The notes under the pieces: generated by a model | Told to the model about the DNA's origin: nothing | What the model saw: the letters and a program-made list of their open reading frames with translations, nothing else | Database searches by the model: none | Position numbers and translations under genes: made by a program | Part shown: one piece after another, positions 1-12,510 of the stretch | Layout of the letters: each line of letters starts with the position of its first letter | Position numbering within the stretch: position 1 is the first letter of the stretch | From: Heligmosomoides polygyrus polygyrus | Lineage: Eukaryota > Nematoda > Chromadorea > Rhabditida > Heligmosomidae | Direction: 5' to 3' | Assembly (NCBI GenBank): GCA_947396885.1 | Contig: OX377201.1 | Coordinates: 64,578,983-64,642,982, forward strand | Length of the DNA stretch: 64,000 nt

Positions 1-40
1 ACTTCATTGTTTTTGAAACCGAGCCGCTTCTATGCATATA

Positions 41-1387
41 TTAGGTTGGCCCATAAAGTCCCCCGCCGTTTTTTTTTTTCAACAGATTATTGCGGCGGCC
101 TCATGCATAACGCTATAAGCAATCGAAAGAGAATGATTTTCTCTATCAGAGCGTGTATTGCATTTCTTTCTTCATCCTGAATTTTCGTCAATTTTTAGGT
201 CGTTAAAGTGAAAAGTGAAAAAGTGAAAAAGCGCTTATCGCCGACCGTTCCTTCTCTCTGCTTAGGTTTGGAACTTTTGCTAAGCCTTTTTATAGCATTT
301 AGAAGACAATGTTCTGTCCTACAAGAATACGTGTTGGTCCTATTTGCTAATTTGTCCTTTATTGATTTTTAGGTCAATTTGGGAGGCTCGAAGGAGAAGA
401 TTTATTTTTACCGCCAGCTCCTGCTCTGTGGTAGGACTTTTTTGCTCGGTGTTATATGTTGGTCAAAAGAGAATGTCTTGCTCTATAAGAATTTGCGTCG
501 CATTTATTGGCTCATGCTGATTTCTGTCGAATATAAACAAAATTCCAAGAGAAAAAATCATCCTCACCAAAACTCCTCCTTGTTCAGCCGGTCTTGCTCA
601 GTTTCATGTGACACTCGAAATCGGTTGTATTGTTCTACCAAATTATATGATTCGTTCTTCGGCCGTTTAAATTTTTCCTAATTTTCAGGACATCAAAATG
701 AAGTGCCAGGTCGACAAGGATGAGCACTTCCGGCACATTCTTCTCTTTGTGTGTCGCTTGCTGACCAAAGCTGAGCCATTTTTTACGGTGTTCCAAGTTG
801 AGATGTATACATATAAACATCATTTTTCATCGTCAATTGCAGTTCTGTGCAAAAANNNNNNNNNNNNNNNNNNNNNNNNNNNNNNNNNNNNNNNNNNNNN
901 NNNNNNNNNNNNNNNNNNNNNNNNNNNNNNNNNNNNNNNNNNNNNNNNNNNNNNNNNNNNNNNNNNNNNNNNNNNNNNNNNNNNNNNNNNNNNNNNNNNN
1001 NNNNNNNNNNNNNNNNNNNNNNNNNNNNNNNNNNNNNNNNNNNNNNNNNNNNNNNGAATCCTCTCCTTTGGACGTCCCAATTTGATGACCAAAAATCTAT
1101 AAAGCACAAATGAGCAAACAGGACCAACATGTATTCTTGTAGTACAGAAAATTGCCTTCCATATGCTTAAAAAGCTGCGCAAAAATTCCAAACCTAAGTG
1201 GAGACAACAATTGCGCAAGCTGCCACTTTTCGCTTTTTCACTTTTCACTTTAACGACCTAAAAAAGGTCTGATAGAGAAAATCATTCTCTTTCGAAAGCT
1301 GTATAGCGCTATGGAAGAGACCGCCGGCGAAATCCGCCATGAATTGTTGAAAAAAAAATCAGCGGGGACTTATAGGCCAACTTAATG
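41..1387. mobile_element. Foldback element with mariner-like ends and very long inverted arms
   Basis: The left end begins TTAGGTTGGCCCATAAAG at 41 and the right end, near 1364-1387, is its diverged inverted copy. The match continues far inward: positions about 41-402 pair with about 1056-1387, including the AGTGAAAAGTGAAAAAG tract (about 206-222 against about 1233-1255) and the GGTTTGGAA tract. Terminal TTAGGTTG is typical of Tc1/mariner ends. No transposase is recognisable in the interior (403-855), and a 200-N gap sits exactly at the inner edge of the right arm. I read this as a non-autonomous foldback or large MITE. The TA duplication is clear only on the left. Confidence 0.7.
856..1055. 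other. Assembly gap (200 N)
   Basis: A run of exactly 200 N inside the foldback element, abutting its right arm. The other gap in the window has the same length, so 200 is probably a placeholder rather than a measured size. Confidence 0.99.
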
Positions 1388-3267
1388 TACTACTTCTCGT
1401 CAATTTGGGCACTTTTCAGTCCAAATTGGGCAGCTTTCATATAACCTTGGTATGAGGGCTGTTCGATTTGATCTGATTAAAGCAGTTACCGGATATTTCA
1501 GATTCACTGATACACGTCTATGTAGAGCTAGGAAATCGATACCGATCTGGTTTCGCATTTCAGCCGCAGCGGTAGGTCCAGACTTTAGGCTTTCTTGCCA
1601 TGTTGTAATAGCTTTCGAGTGCCAGCATTTTGTGCTGAATAAGAATTTATGCTGACCTCACTTCATATGTTGGCCTTTCACTTTTGCGCGCTCCCTTTGT
1701 GTCCCAGGTGAGAGAAATGTTTCGCTTTTCCGTCTTTTGCTTGAGGTTTATAACTTCAATCTCTTCTATCTTCCCAAACTTGACGCTCTCTAAAAGTTGA
1801 TTAAATCAGAATGGGTCTCAACTCCGTTTGAAACCTATTCCTGCCTGTCTTTGATGATGTTAACCGATCTGCGTAGGTTGCTGACACGTTCACAGTGATC
1901 GTTCCACCAGCATTAGGAACATCGTGGGTGACATTTCCAGCCTAAACGAGGCGAAAAGCTCTGCTTGAAAATGGTCTGCACTTCTTTGTTGAGGAAGTTG
2001 AGCTAAACAAATACATGGCTATATCATTCTGAATCAACTTGGATCAGCAATTTTTAGGCTTACACGAAAAATAGGCGGAAATGTTTATCAGGTACATCAT
2101 TACTTGTGTAGCAAATTACATAGCTGATTTATGTTATTTTATATTTGATTCAAATACATATTTGAAGTTATAGCTGCGGAGTGCTAATTGTGGTGTGGTT
2201 TAAGTCGGATAATGAATTTGTCGCAAAGTGATTATGATGCACGCACTCAACGACATGGAGAGGGTAAAACAAGAGGAAAACCCCGTTGCGGTTGCACAGT
2301 CTGGTAATGTGAAAATGTGGCGATGGAACTACCCAAACGTGTGAAATGAGTGACGGCAGTGAAAACTTGAGATGAACTCTATTCGCAGACACCTCGACTC
2401 TCCTCACAGACACCGTCATGACAGTGCTGAGCTGTCCAAGGAAGCAGCTACTCCAGGAAGAAAATGATGAACAAGTATCCCTAAGCAAACGCATTCAGGG
2501 AGCAACACAGGGGAAAAGTCGAAAACTCTTAGCAACACAAAAAGAGGTGACGAAAGATCGTGAGCGGCATCGGTACCAGGGAAGGCAGAATGTTTCTGCT
2601 TTCTGATCTTCTGATTTCCGCAAATTTTGCGCAGTCGATGATGTAGGTACAAACACATTTGTCTTCGAAACAAATTTCGCACATTATCATTTGGTTCTGT
2701 TGAACCACCAATTTAAGCAGTAGTTTCAACATCCAAAGACAGGTATATTTATCTATTTGTTTTTATTTTATTTATTTATTCAAAGCACGATTATGACGTA
2801 TAGAAATGCAAAGCAAACAAACAAAAAAAACAAGGACAAAACGCTATCACATGTTAGTCAACTAAAATCATTAAAAAAAACTTCAACAAAGCTTAGCTCT
2901 GCTCCAAACATATGCAGGTATTGTCCTCGTATCTCCTAATCGTAAGAAGCAAGTTTACTTCCCTAAGAGTTCTACAAGTTAAGAAATCTGTTCTAAGTCT
3001 TGACGTTGCAACTGGTACCCGCAGTTTGAGCTTTCCTCGTACGGGTCTCGTCCAAGAACCCTTCTAGGTCATTGGTAAGCTCCTTGATAAGAATTCTTAA
3101 CATCGCGACAAGATCTGCCCTTTTTCGTCTGCTCTTTAGTGAAGGCAGGCTAGTTCAGATCTCTGATGCCTGTTAGGAATGATGTCGTAGCCGAACAGGA
3201 AGCATCTCTTCATAAGTCACCTGGTGAAGCTGTTCTGAATGTTTTCAAGAAGATCGACAGCTTTCTC
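1388..3267. other. No gene recognised
   Basis: Only short, unconvincing reading frames are present. Part of 2245-2320 (AAACAAGAGG followed by a TTGCGGTTGCACAGTCTG tract) recurs at about 6015-6060, so at least that stretch is a dispersed repeat. I see no domain, RNA gene or transposon end. Confidence 0.5.
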
Positions 3268-3305
3268 TTTGGTTGGATCAAAGACCTCTCTTTGATCCAA
3301 CCAAA
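3268..3305. repeat. Perfect 16-bp inverted duplication, 6-base loop
   Basis: Positions 3268-3283 (TTTGGTTGGATCAAAG) are exactly reverse-complemented at 3290-3305, with a loop of six bases. It lies just upstream of the palindromic MITE at 3332. Confidence 0.85.
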
Positions 3306-3331
3306 AAGAAAGGTTCCCGATTCTGCAACTG

Positions 3332-3508
3332 AGGTCGGATTCATCAACGATTTGCATAACTTTAATAGAGAATTCACAGTGGAAAACTCGGATAACGCGG
3401 CTTATCGCTCACCGTATCGCTTGATCGCTTGATAAGCCGCGCTAGCAGGGATTTCGGCTGTAATTTTCCATGTTAGACTGCTGTACGTCGTTGATGAATC
3501 CGACTCCT
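3332..3508. mobile_element. Palindromic MITE, copy 1
   Basis: The ends are inverted copies built around CGGATTCATCAACGA, and the centre carries GATAAGCCGCGCTA and a GGATTTCGGCTGTA tract. A second copy at 41876-42034 has the same ends and core, folding almost throughout. No coding capacity. Being two-copy and palindromic fits a small foldback MITE; the superfamily cannot be assigned. Confidence 0.75.
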
Positions 3509-6036
3509 GTCTCACATAGATCTTGCAGGCACGGATGTGAACTTCAGGAATATTTGACTTCAATAGTGGGAATAGGTTGTATATGCGGTAATTTGCTTTT
3601 CTCATTGGAAAGCTACATTGCTTGCTGAAGGAGATTTGTCGTAATTTCAACCCTGACTAAAACCTGACCGCGGGAAGTATAAGCGGGGATGCCAAGATGG
3701 CTTCTTGATCCAATCGTAAGAAAATGAGCTTTTTCCGCTCCAATAATGAGTTCCTATGTGCTTTTTGCCCAATGATATAATCAATTGCTATTAAGCGTGC
3801 GTTTGCTTCTTCGGTGGTCACAATACTCCTATAGATCTGGTTATCGTCGGCGAACACTGGACACCTTAACTGGCAAACTGATTGCTTTACGTTAATGCTA
3901 CGAAACCAGAAGTTCAATGTAGGGTGACAGAAAGAAATGTTACCACTGTTTGATTGTCATCAAAGCCTTCCAGCTTCATCAACCTATTGTAGACTGTTTT
4001 GAGGGATAGGGAAGGGAATACAATGCTCTGAATGCGATGTCAGGATCGCGTCACTTTTTTCTTAGGTGCAGTAGAGGATCACGAATTGCACTTGACCGGT
4101 TAATTATTCAAGCATACTTCATCATTAATGCTGGTAAGTTCACGATGGAATCCACATCTTATAATGGATGCGGAAAATTCTCTAAACATTTTGGACACTG
4201 TATCTCAAGGCACATTTCTCGTGGACGAGAAATGAGGTGGTTATCTTTTCTTTAGGTTCGCCTCACAATCAAAGCAATAGTTCTCGCTCAAATTTTGAAA
4301 AGTCCCTACTTCAAATGAGTTTAATTTTCAATTCAATTCAATTCAATTCAATTCAATATCAAAAATGAGCGCAGTAATTTTTCCACATTTCCATTTTTAT
4401 AAACTATTTCGAGGAACCATGCAAATGGCACCCTCAGGTAGGCAACTGCGAAGCATTGGACATACGTACGACGCAATGTTAATGTTTAGCACAATCCGTG
4501 GTTTAGAGCTACAGAAAGCTTCATAGACCTTCCGCTTCTTACTGTCTTTCGTCTTTTCTATTATCATGTTGTTTTTGGATGAGTTGCCTGAAGCGTACAA
4601 TCGAAACTTCTGCGGGATCAGACATGTTACCTGGATATAAGAACTACGGAAGGCCTGCTCTTGTGGCGGAGGCTTCATGGACAGTCCACAGTGTTCATCC
4701 AGAAGCTCACTGATGGTAACGTATCGAATGATCCACCAAGAGTTCGCATTATTTATGTTTTTCAGAATGAAAAGGCGAAAGAACGTCAGAAGTGAAGCAG
4801 TAAAGAGTGACGGACGTATACCAACCCCCGAACAATAAGTTCTTCTTCGCTCAAGGATAAATATAATGTCAGCTAGACAGGGATTATCAACCAGATGTTT
4901 GACGCTTTCTGAGCATCCAAGTCAGTATCATACTTTTCTGTCAAGCTAAGGATCTAATTCTTACAGAGAACATTGACGAGTAAACCTAGAAACCTCCAGC
5001 TATGCTGGGACAGCGATCCAGTCTCAGGGAAAGCTACATTCTTCGGCAAACTATGCGAAGCGAAGCTCTGCTGGACATAGTAATATGCACAAGACTTTCC
5101 ATAACATTATAAATAGGTAGATAAGATTTATTTGAACCGACGACAATTCGCAAGCTCTTCGGGGCAAGGCTTAGTGTTCGTACAGGTGAAACAAATTCCA
5201 AGAGTATGCATGAAGAGCGCGAGGAAACAATAATCGTTGTCAGTCGATAAAAAGTGATCGACCACAGTGACGCTGGCAATTAATAAATTGTTTTTAGAGA
5301 TGTACTCCTAGGTCATGAAGAAGATTTGAGGTAAGAATACTGAAAATGCTCACTTCATTGGATGTTTCGAGGAGTGCCACATTACTTGAGCCATTATTAA
5401 CTTCAACGATAATCCTTAAATATTGCCATCAGTGAGTACGCAAAATGCACGCGCACTACCCCTTTGGGTTCTATTCCTCTCCTCAAATAGTTGACGCCAT
5501 GCCTCATATGTTATGCTTCGATAACGCTGCTACCCAACAAGCAAACCAACCTTCTTGTCGGAATGTTGTTGTCCCATGCCACCTCCCAGGTGATGACAAT
5601 ATGGCGTGGTCTTTCGTCGATTTTCTGCATCGTCACAACGGGAGACGGCGGAGGTTCTGCAACATGGATAGCATTCGAATATGCAACTATACATTGTTAT
5701 GTGATCTGTGATCTCTGAAAGAGAACCCCACAAGGCGAATTATTCATGCAACACGCTGAACGTTTACATAGAAGACCACATCTACTAAGGCACTTGAGAG
5801 TTTGCGGAAAACCAAGTTAGGGTTCGTTCCACTTCGAAAGTAAGATTCAACATATAATTAGCAAAAAAGCTCCCCCAACTGCGTTGCAGATAGTTACCAT
5901 TGACCCACCGATACGCATCATTCTTCATTTTTAAAGGATAGGATAAAGGCAGGCGTTACTCAATCCCGTTTGAGATGCGCCACGTATTCTGAGGTTTACA
6001 GGATGTCGTGGAGAAGGTAAAACAAGAGGGAAACCT
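3509..6036. other. No gene recognised
   Basis: Reading frames are short and show no family resemblance. The block contains the TTCAA microsatellite at 4327. Nothing else structural was seen. Confidence 0.45.
4327..4356. repeat. (ATTCA)n microsatellite
   Basis: About six tandem ATTCA units without interruption. Confidence 0.95.
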
Positions 6037-6084
6037 CATTGCGGCTGCACAGTCTGATAATGAAATGGCTGTGCAGCCGCAATG
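6037..6084. repeat. Perfect 16-bp inverted duplication, 16-base loop
   Basis: CATTGCGGCTGCACAG at 6037-6052 is exactly reverse-complemented at 6069-6084. The related repeat copy near 2290 has only one arm, so the second arm looks like an added inverted duplication. Confidence 0.8.
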
Positions 6085-6499
6085 AAAATGGGGGCGATCT
6101 GAATGCACATTTGGCCATATGACTCGCGGTGGCCAACCGATAAAAAAGTCAGCGCTTTACCCTAATCGACTAAGTCGGTACCAATTCACCGACCCAGGAG
6201 GGATGGAAGACTTGGTTGGCCTGACGGAAAATCCGAACCAGTAGCCCTGGTATAAGGCGCACGTGACAGCGTGCACCTTCTCCGCTACGTCCATACTTCA
6301 TTCTTAGGACTATTCAGCTCCCTTTAAATCAAAATTAAATGAATATCACTGATGTGGAGAGAAAGAGGAAGAGGAGGAGGAAGAGGAGAGCTCATCACAG
6401 AAGATGAGAAGTGAGTATTGTACGTGTCACGTTCAGCAAGGCATGGCTGGCGGATTCTCCTCTGCTTGGACTCCAGCAGAGGAGAATCCGATCTTATGC

Positions 6500-6666
6500 T
6501 CTCGCAAAAATTTCGAATATTCGCTTTCGAATAAAATTTTTGAGAATTCGATATCGAATATATTCGAAAAATGTGATTTTTCTGAATACTCGAATTCGAG
6601 TACGTTCGAAAAACACGATTTTTTGAACATTCGTATTCGAACATTCGAATCGAATTCGAATATTAA
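6500..6666. repeat. TTCGAA minisatellite, 42-bp spacing
   Basis: Dense TTCGAA/GAATTCGA motifs; TTCGAAAAA recurs at 6563 and 6605, 42 bp apart. Units are diverged. Short open frames across it are artefacts of the repeat. Confidence 0.8.
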
Positions 6667-8204
6667 TAAATAACGGATTCCTTCCTAGTTAAGCACGAGG
6701 TCTTTATCAATAAACCCCTTATAAACTCTCTTATGTATCGTGAAAATGAGGTGGAACTTACACATAGTAGGATCAAAGGGCTTATGGAAGCATATAATTT
6801 CCTTGTTTACTGGAGTGCGAATTTTTCTTAAAGAAGTGCTCGTGTGTTGTAAAGTGCTGCTCTTGAAGAACAAAGAAAGGGTTACCAGTCATTTGAAGAG
6901 GGCACAATCTGCTTGAGCCATTGTAAGCTTCTATGTCACTTAAAGCGATCATTTTTGGAATTGGTGGCTGACTGACTGTTTAGCAACTTTCGTGAAAGAA
7001 TGCTTTCTTCAAGCAGCAGCTAATGACGGACTGACGACGAAGTGTTATTACGTAAATCTGTAGCAGGTCTGCCCTGCTCATCTAAAGTCGTGATATATCA
7101 CACTGTCATTTTTGCGGCCACAAAATTTATTACAGGTAGCTAGGAAGGCCAGCCATGAGTGCCGGTTTCATTTCTTTCTGGTGATTTGACCAAGTAAGTG
7201 GCAGGAACAGATGTTTCTCATTTGTAATGAACTTGTGAATATAACTAATCTCCAGCCAACATATTGATTAAACGGTAAACGTAACAAAAATCGATCGTTA
7301 AATAACAGCCGGCCGATCTACAGTGCCTCCCTTTTGTGAAGTCTGGCATACGGCCGACATCTCCACGCAACTCTCACTCCCAACGAGTGGAGTGGTTCAG
7401 TTCCCGCCCAGCCAAGCAAGCCATGTATCCCTTCGGGTGCTGAATTGGTACTAGATTTCCTTTTGAAGGAGAAAACAGTGACTTGTCCCTCTGCTGGCTA
7501 GCGCAACTAATTCTTTATGCCAAATACGCATCCAAATTGCATCCACGATATCCGTAGAGGTAGAATGCGTGCCGAATCTCAAGAATGACTGGCTGACATC
7601 GTCGTTTCCCTTACAAAATATCTTTTGCGGAACCGTACTTGTTGTAGAAACGACAACCAGAGCATTCTGCGACTGCGGAGGAGCAGAAGAGCATAACGAG
7701 TAGCGTGATGAAAATCACAAGAACGGCTCCATGAGGCATGTTCTGCACCAGGAGACGTAGACCGAAGCGCGCCCCTTTTGACCCTCACGCGCATCCTGCA
7801 GACATTTTATTTATTTATTTATTTATTTTTTATTATATTTGCAGAAGGCAAACATTAAAAACAACGCTCAATACTACAAAGCCACAACAAACACAAACAA
7901 ACACAGATTTTCCGTCGATGACGATTAGGCGTCTCCGATTCACCACTGCAGTGATTCTGCGTGGAAAAATCCTTGCTACTCAACATTGTGAACGTTGTAG
8001 AAGTTCTCCCTTTTGACAGAAAGGCTTTTCGGGAAGTAATCGGAATCGATGAGGCGCTCAGTATCCCGGCACCGAGCCGCTATCGCAGCAGAGCTTTAGC
8101 TCACAGAGAGAACCGTTTTGGAGATCCTAATTACTCGAAAAATCTATCCTTCTTCTCAAAATGCAGCGTTACAGAAATTCCCTTTGGGCATTTGAATAGC
8201 ACTT
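6667..8204. other. No gene recognised
   Basis: No convincing coding sequence. A short TTTA tract lies near 7806-7830. Confidence 0.45.
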
Positions 8205-8475
8205 TTCGAATACTCGAATAATTTTGACTTCCTGGGAAATTTCGAATATTCGAACGGTTTCGAATACCGAAAACTTTCGAGCATTCAAAAGCGAATATAT
8301 TCGAAAAACGCGATTTTTCTGAATGTTCGAATTCGAATACATTCGAAAAAAACAATTTTTTGAATATTCGAACTCGAGTACATTCGAAAAACGCGATTTT
8401 TTGAACATTCGAATTCGTATATTCAAATTCGAGTGAAAATCATTCGAATACCTATTCGAATGGGTCATTCGAGCA
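8205..8475. repeat. TTCGAA minisatellite, 41-42-bp spacing
   Basis: ATTCGAAAAA motifs start at 8299, 8341 and 8382 (spacings 42 and 41), with intervening GATTTTT and GAATTCGA blocks like those of the 6.5 kb array. It directly abuts the mariner relic at about 8494. Confidence 0.85.
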
Positions 8476-8493
8476 TAAGTATAATCTGCACAC

Positions 8494-8946
8494 AAGGAAG
8501 GAGATGCTGAGTGTTCTCTGGGACGTTCGTGGTGTTGTATACTGGGATCTTCTCCCTTCTAGTGCCACCATTAACAGTCACGTGTACTGCAACTCAGCCA
8601 CGCTCTTCAAATTAAGCGCCCACAACTCGGGAAGTTTTATTTCCTCCACGACAATGCAAAACCGCATACTTCAAAAATGACCCACCAAAAGCTCCAATTA
8701 TTAGGATGGGAAGTGATTCGCCACCCACCCTATTCACCAGACCTTGCCCCAACTGAATACCATTTGTTCCGATCGCTAGCTCACTTTCTGGGAGGAAAGC
8801 GATACGATGGTCGAGCGGCACTCGAATCCGACCTTCGCCACTTGTGCAAATCGAAACCCACAAATTTTTCTTGCCACCGCATCCATTCCCTGGAGGAACG
8901 ATGGAGGACAGCCATCGACAAAGATGGGCGATGTTTCGACGAGTAA
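8494..8946 (+). pseudogene. Mariner transposase, C-terminal half, frameshifted
   Basis: Mariner transposases cut and paste DNA in the nucleus through a D,D34D catalytic triad. Here the early part of the catalytic core (a VLWDVRGVVYWDLLP-like stretch near 8510-8560) is in one frame. After a shift near 8640 the second Asp (HDNAKPHT) and the third (SPDLAPTEYHLF) follow in another frame, with a normal C-terminus ending at the stop at about 8944-8946. The N-terminal helix-turn-helix region and the first Asp are missing, the 5' side abutting a TTCGAA minisatellite. A dead 5'-truncated relic. Confidence 0.85.
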
Positions 8947-9492
8947 GGTTAGTTTGATCAAAATATATAACAATTTGAAAAATATCAAAAAATCCAAGAA
9001 CATATAGATCACCCTAATACCACATAACTTTTAAGTCGTGCTTATTATACAGTAAAAAACTAAGCTTCCTCGCAGCGATCTTTGTTATGATTAGGGCGTA
9101 TCGTATTAAAAATTCTCGTTTTTCATGCAAAATTAATTCTTTTCTACCTAAAGCGGACCAACTATACAGTTGAAATTCTGCAGGAAAAAGTTTCAAGCCT
9201 TTTTCATCACACATAAAAAAAATCATAGTTTTCTGAATAGAACTTGTTGGATGACCTCGTTGCACCGACGTCATTGGATCGACAAAATTGGACGTTCACA
9301 AAAATGATAATAACTCGATAAGTTTTTCAAATTTTGAATAAGCCCAGGCTTTTTGGAAATAAGAAGAAAAAAGCTTTCTTAACACATAAAAATTATTTTT
9401 CAAAAAGTTGGTCTTCATGCGGGGCAGAGGCGTTCGATTCCTGGTCGATTTTCGCCGAAAAGCTTGCAGAAAATCGGAATCCCCTGTCCTGT
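8947..9492. other. Mariner 3' flank and unassigned sequence
   Basis: AT-rich sequence follows the mariner stop codon. I could not place a clear terminal inverted repeat. No gene recognised. Confidence 0.4.
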
Positions 9493-9811
9493 ATCGCGGG
9501 GGATCTGCGATCATAACATACTGCGCCGAAGCTTCGGGAAAGAAAACATACAGCCTTATCTTCTGCGGTTCGAGGAAAAAATGCGCGGATGTGGCAACTT
9601 AGCGCTATCTGAAGACGGATCAGAACCGCGACAGTCTCGATCTGAATAAAAGGGCGAAAGGGCAGATCGTGCGCTGCTTTTCCTCCTTTTAGTCTTCGCA
9701 TGTGCGTGGCGTTGCTCCTCTTCTGTGCGCCTTAGGTTTTCTGTTTTCTTTTCTTTGCGCCTAGTTAACTTATCGGTGCGCCCACTCTTAGCGGGAATCA
9801 TCTGCTGCTAG
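9493..9811. repeat. Dispersed repeat R1, copy 1
   Basis: About 319 bp matching 26097-26413 in the same orientation, with only scattered substitutions. Both copies end at CTGCTGCTAG. An 81-codon minus-strand frame is open in both, but most differences between the copies change the amino acid, so it does not look like a conserved gene. Confidence 0.85.
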
Positions 9812-9865
9812 GAACTTACTGCTCGCTGTCTAGGACCTTAGGATCTAGGTTTAGGTTTAGGATTT

Positions 9866-10017
9866 GTCTTGTGACTTCCATTATTCTGCCTTGTTTGTTG
9901 TTTTTGGTTTATTTACCCAAGTTTGAGGTTCATAAAGTGCGCCTACGATTTGTTGTGTGAACAATTGGTCGTGCGAGCAGACAAAACCACGGAGCCAGAC
10001 ATATTTTTTATGGTGCA
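9866..10017. repeat. Dispersed repeat R2, copy 1
   Basis: About 150 bp matching 34392-34552 in the same orientation, including GTGACTTCCATTATT and GAGCCAGACATATTTTTTA. No coding content recognised. Confidence 0.85.
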
Positions 10018-10558
10018 TCGAACGACTCCAAAGTATCGTGGGCAATCTTCAACTTTCTTCAACAAGGAAGACTTTGATTTGTTATTTTGTGCGCAATTTT
10101 TCACCGACGTCGAAGGTTCCTATTGCGCTCTATTTTTCCGTAGAACAAATTTTCACTACATTTCGGACTAAGAGTTTTTTAATCACAGAATATTTTTAAG
10201 CGTTTTTCCAAAACTAACAGCTCTCTCATCTGATGTCAGAACCTGCTTCTTTGCGCTCACAAAAGGCACTACTTGTCCGCTATTGCAACAATTTGAATAC
10301 TCTTGTTGAAAGAAGCGCCGAAAAGCGCAGCCAATTTGACGATTCGTCATTCCAGGATTCGAAATTTCGCAAGAGGTGCATTCGCTCGTCTTAGCGTTGC
10401 AAGCAACTTCCCAGTTAGTGGACGAGGCCTTGTTTAAATTTATGGCCTCACTCTTCACTGACCGAACAGCTCACAGATGACCAAACCGCGCTGGCAAACG
10501 AATGTGTGGACAAGGCCCACCTAGCTATTACAGTTGTGCTTTTTCGAAATTTCACCGA
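10018..10558. other. No gene recognised
   Basis: Only short frames without family resemblance. Confidence 0.4.
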
Positions 10559-10745
10559 ACGAATGAATGAACTAAAAAATTCGACGCCAAAAATTCCCGA
10601 TCGAATGATCAAGCGAATTTATTCGATACCGAAAATTTCTGAACGAATGAAACATCGACGTTGAAAATTTTCGAACGAATGAACGATCGACTTTATTCGA
10701 TGTCGAAATTTTTCGAATGATCGAATAGTCTAATAATTTGTTCGA
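10559..10745. repeat. Irregular CGAATGA/TTCGAA minisatellite
   Basis: CGAATGA motifs recur at irregular spacings (about 32, 38 and 42 bp), with TTTATTCGAT blocks between. Probably a decayed member of the TTCGAA group. Confidence 0.6.
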
Positions 10746-10865
10746 GTAAAGGAATCCTATCCTACTATACATAAAAGAGTCGTGTTTCCGTCATTCAGTC
10801 CGTCTGTCACACTGGTTTAGGGCATGGCATATTGGCGATATTCAACGATTGATGGTATACTTGTG

Positions 10866-11075
10866 CCAAAATTTTTTCGAATAAACGGATAATCGAACAT
10901 ATTCGGTCTTATGAAAGACCGAATATTCGAATGTTCAAAGTTTGGACCTTGTCGAATAGAAGAATAATGAATATATTCGAATTTGGAGCCTCATAGAATA
11001 TTCAAACAATGAATATATTCGAATTCTGGGTCTCATCGAATATTCGAATATTCGTTCGAAATTATTCTATTTGCT
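10866..11075. repeat. TTCGAA minisatellite, 42-bp spacing, with hairpin
   Basis: ATATATTCGA recurs at 10971 and 11013 (42 bp). The right edge, CGAAATTATTC followed by GGAAGTA, is shared with the array at 16.5 kb, so the two are homologous. A 12-bp perfect inverted repeat (10899-10910 / 10915-10926) lies at the left side. Confidence 0.8.
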
Positions 11076-11324
11076 CGGAAGTATACGACAGATGTATTTG
11101 AATTGAAAGTCAAACTGAGCCCTAGGCTAAACGCCTTTTCTAATTTCTTCTGTAAGACCGTATCTCCAATTTTCAAATCCAAACTCTGCTAATCTTAATG
11201 AATTCCGGCCGTGACGCATGGCTGACTGAGTGCCACAAAATTTGTCAATAAGGAACAGTCTGGTACCTGAAAACGTCCAGGACTCAAAGCCTACCATCTA
11301 ATAGACTCTTCTTATGGAGGTGCT

Positions 11325-11705
11325 CCAGCCGCTATAAGCTTCTTGAACGAGGCCATTGCGCTTGCAAGCATGCTAACAAGGGAAGGTACTAGTTGGCCAT
11401 GCGACTTTGAGATAAGGCGTATAGCACTGGATGCGGCTTCGAACTCTAATTCCAAATATGTGTTCCGTTTCTGCTGTGCGCATCTGTGAACGGAGTTATG
11501 GACCATTTTCACAGCAGGCTCCTTTGCCTTCTAGGTCCACGGAGAGCGGGCTAGTCTCAAGCGAGCTCAAGTAGGGTTGAAACCACGCTGTCGGTCGAGC
11601 AGTGGTGGTGCAGGAGTAGAGGAGCGATGTAGAGAGACGGGATGGTTGACGGTTCGATTCCCCTGTGGTGCGGGATTTTTGCACTTCCTAAAAAGATCTG
11701 CTATG
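11325..11705 (+). mobile_element. tRNA-derived dispersed repeat (family A), copy 1
   Basis: Matches 47800-48175 (same strand), 48880-49210 (inverted) and the copy split by the BEL element. It carries a pol III-like B box (GGTTCGATTCC) near 11651 and a degenerate A box near 11605; intact A boxes in sister copies read TGGCGCAGGGG. The 270 bp upstream of the tRNA-like part is shared by all copies, so the unit is composite. No coding capacity. Confidence 0.7.
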
Positions 11706-12510
11706 ATCAACCAAAGCTCTCTATGTCAAATCGCAACAGAAAACGTCACTAGGAAGGACACGTCTTCATACTGACAACTTCATACTGGCACGAAGCACGA
11801 TACAATTTATCATGAATAGTTGGTAAATCATGGCGAGAAGACAAATAATGCGTTCCACTAGCAACTGTGAAATAATGGAGTCATTGCAAAGAAAATCCCA
11901 AATAGATTCATCAAAACGGCCCTCTTTTACCTTCTCTATTATGACTCGCATCCGCAAAGCCCGGTCCGCGAGGGCGCTACTAAGATGCTGAATTTTCTTT
12001 TTGTGAAAACATTGAATAAATTCTGAATGGTTCACCTCCACGCTCGACCCGCCTCAATTTTCGAAGGTTGTAATCAGAAGAAATGGATCGAAATCTGCTC
12101 TGCATGCTTGAGAGCGGGCGGGTGCCGCTTTCAGTAGAACGGTTGAATAAGATCGTTTCATCCACCTTGCAAGTTTAAACGCATTTTCTAACAATACAAA
12201 ATTACAAAATTCACCTTCTCCTTCGACATCCCCATTTCACCGAAACGACAAGGTTCACGCAGCTGGCTAGTGTTCTCCTCATATTTGGACAAGTTTGCTG
12301 AGCGCGAGACCGTCGTTAGTTGGCGTGACGTTGTCCAAAAACCTAACAGCTGATAGGAGACGATTGGGAAGCGCATATCGGCGGATCCTGAAGTCCTTTT
12401 CCAGTCGGTTCGGTTATGGTGGCAGTTGAGGAAATGAGAACGTCGCTCTTCTCTATGGATTCTTTCAGTTTTCGCCACAATTCTTTAAATTTTCGCCTCA
12501 TCTAGAGACT
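11706..12510. other. No gene confirmed; two minus-strand frames noted
   Basis: Minus-strand frames at 11766-12041 (91 codons, rich in Leu/Ile toward the end) and 12188-12478 (96 codons) have protein-like composition but no family I recognise, no repeats in the window and no clear splice sites. I do not call them genes. Confidence 0.3.

Noticed and set aside
9835..9858. TAGGTTTAGGTTTAGG run resembling telomere repeats
   Set aside because: Only about three units, and nematode telomeres are TTAGGC; it is not an interstitial telomere I can support.
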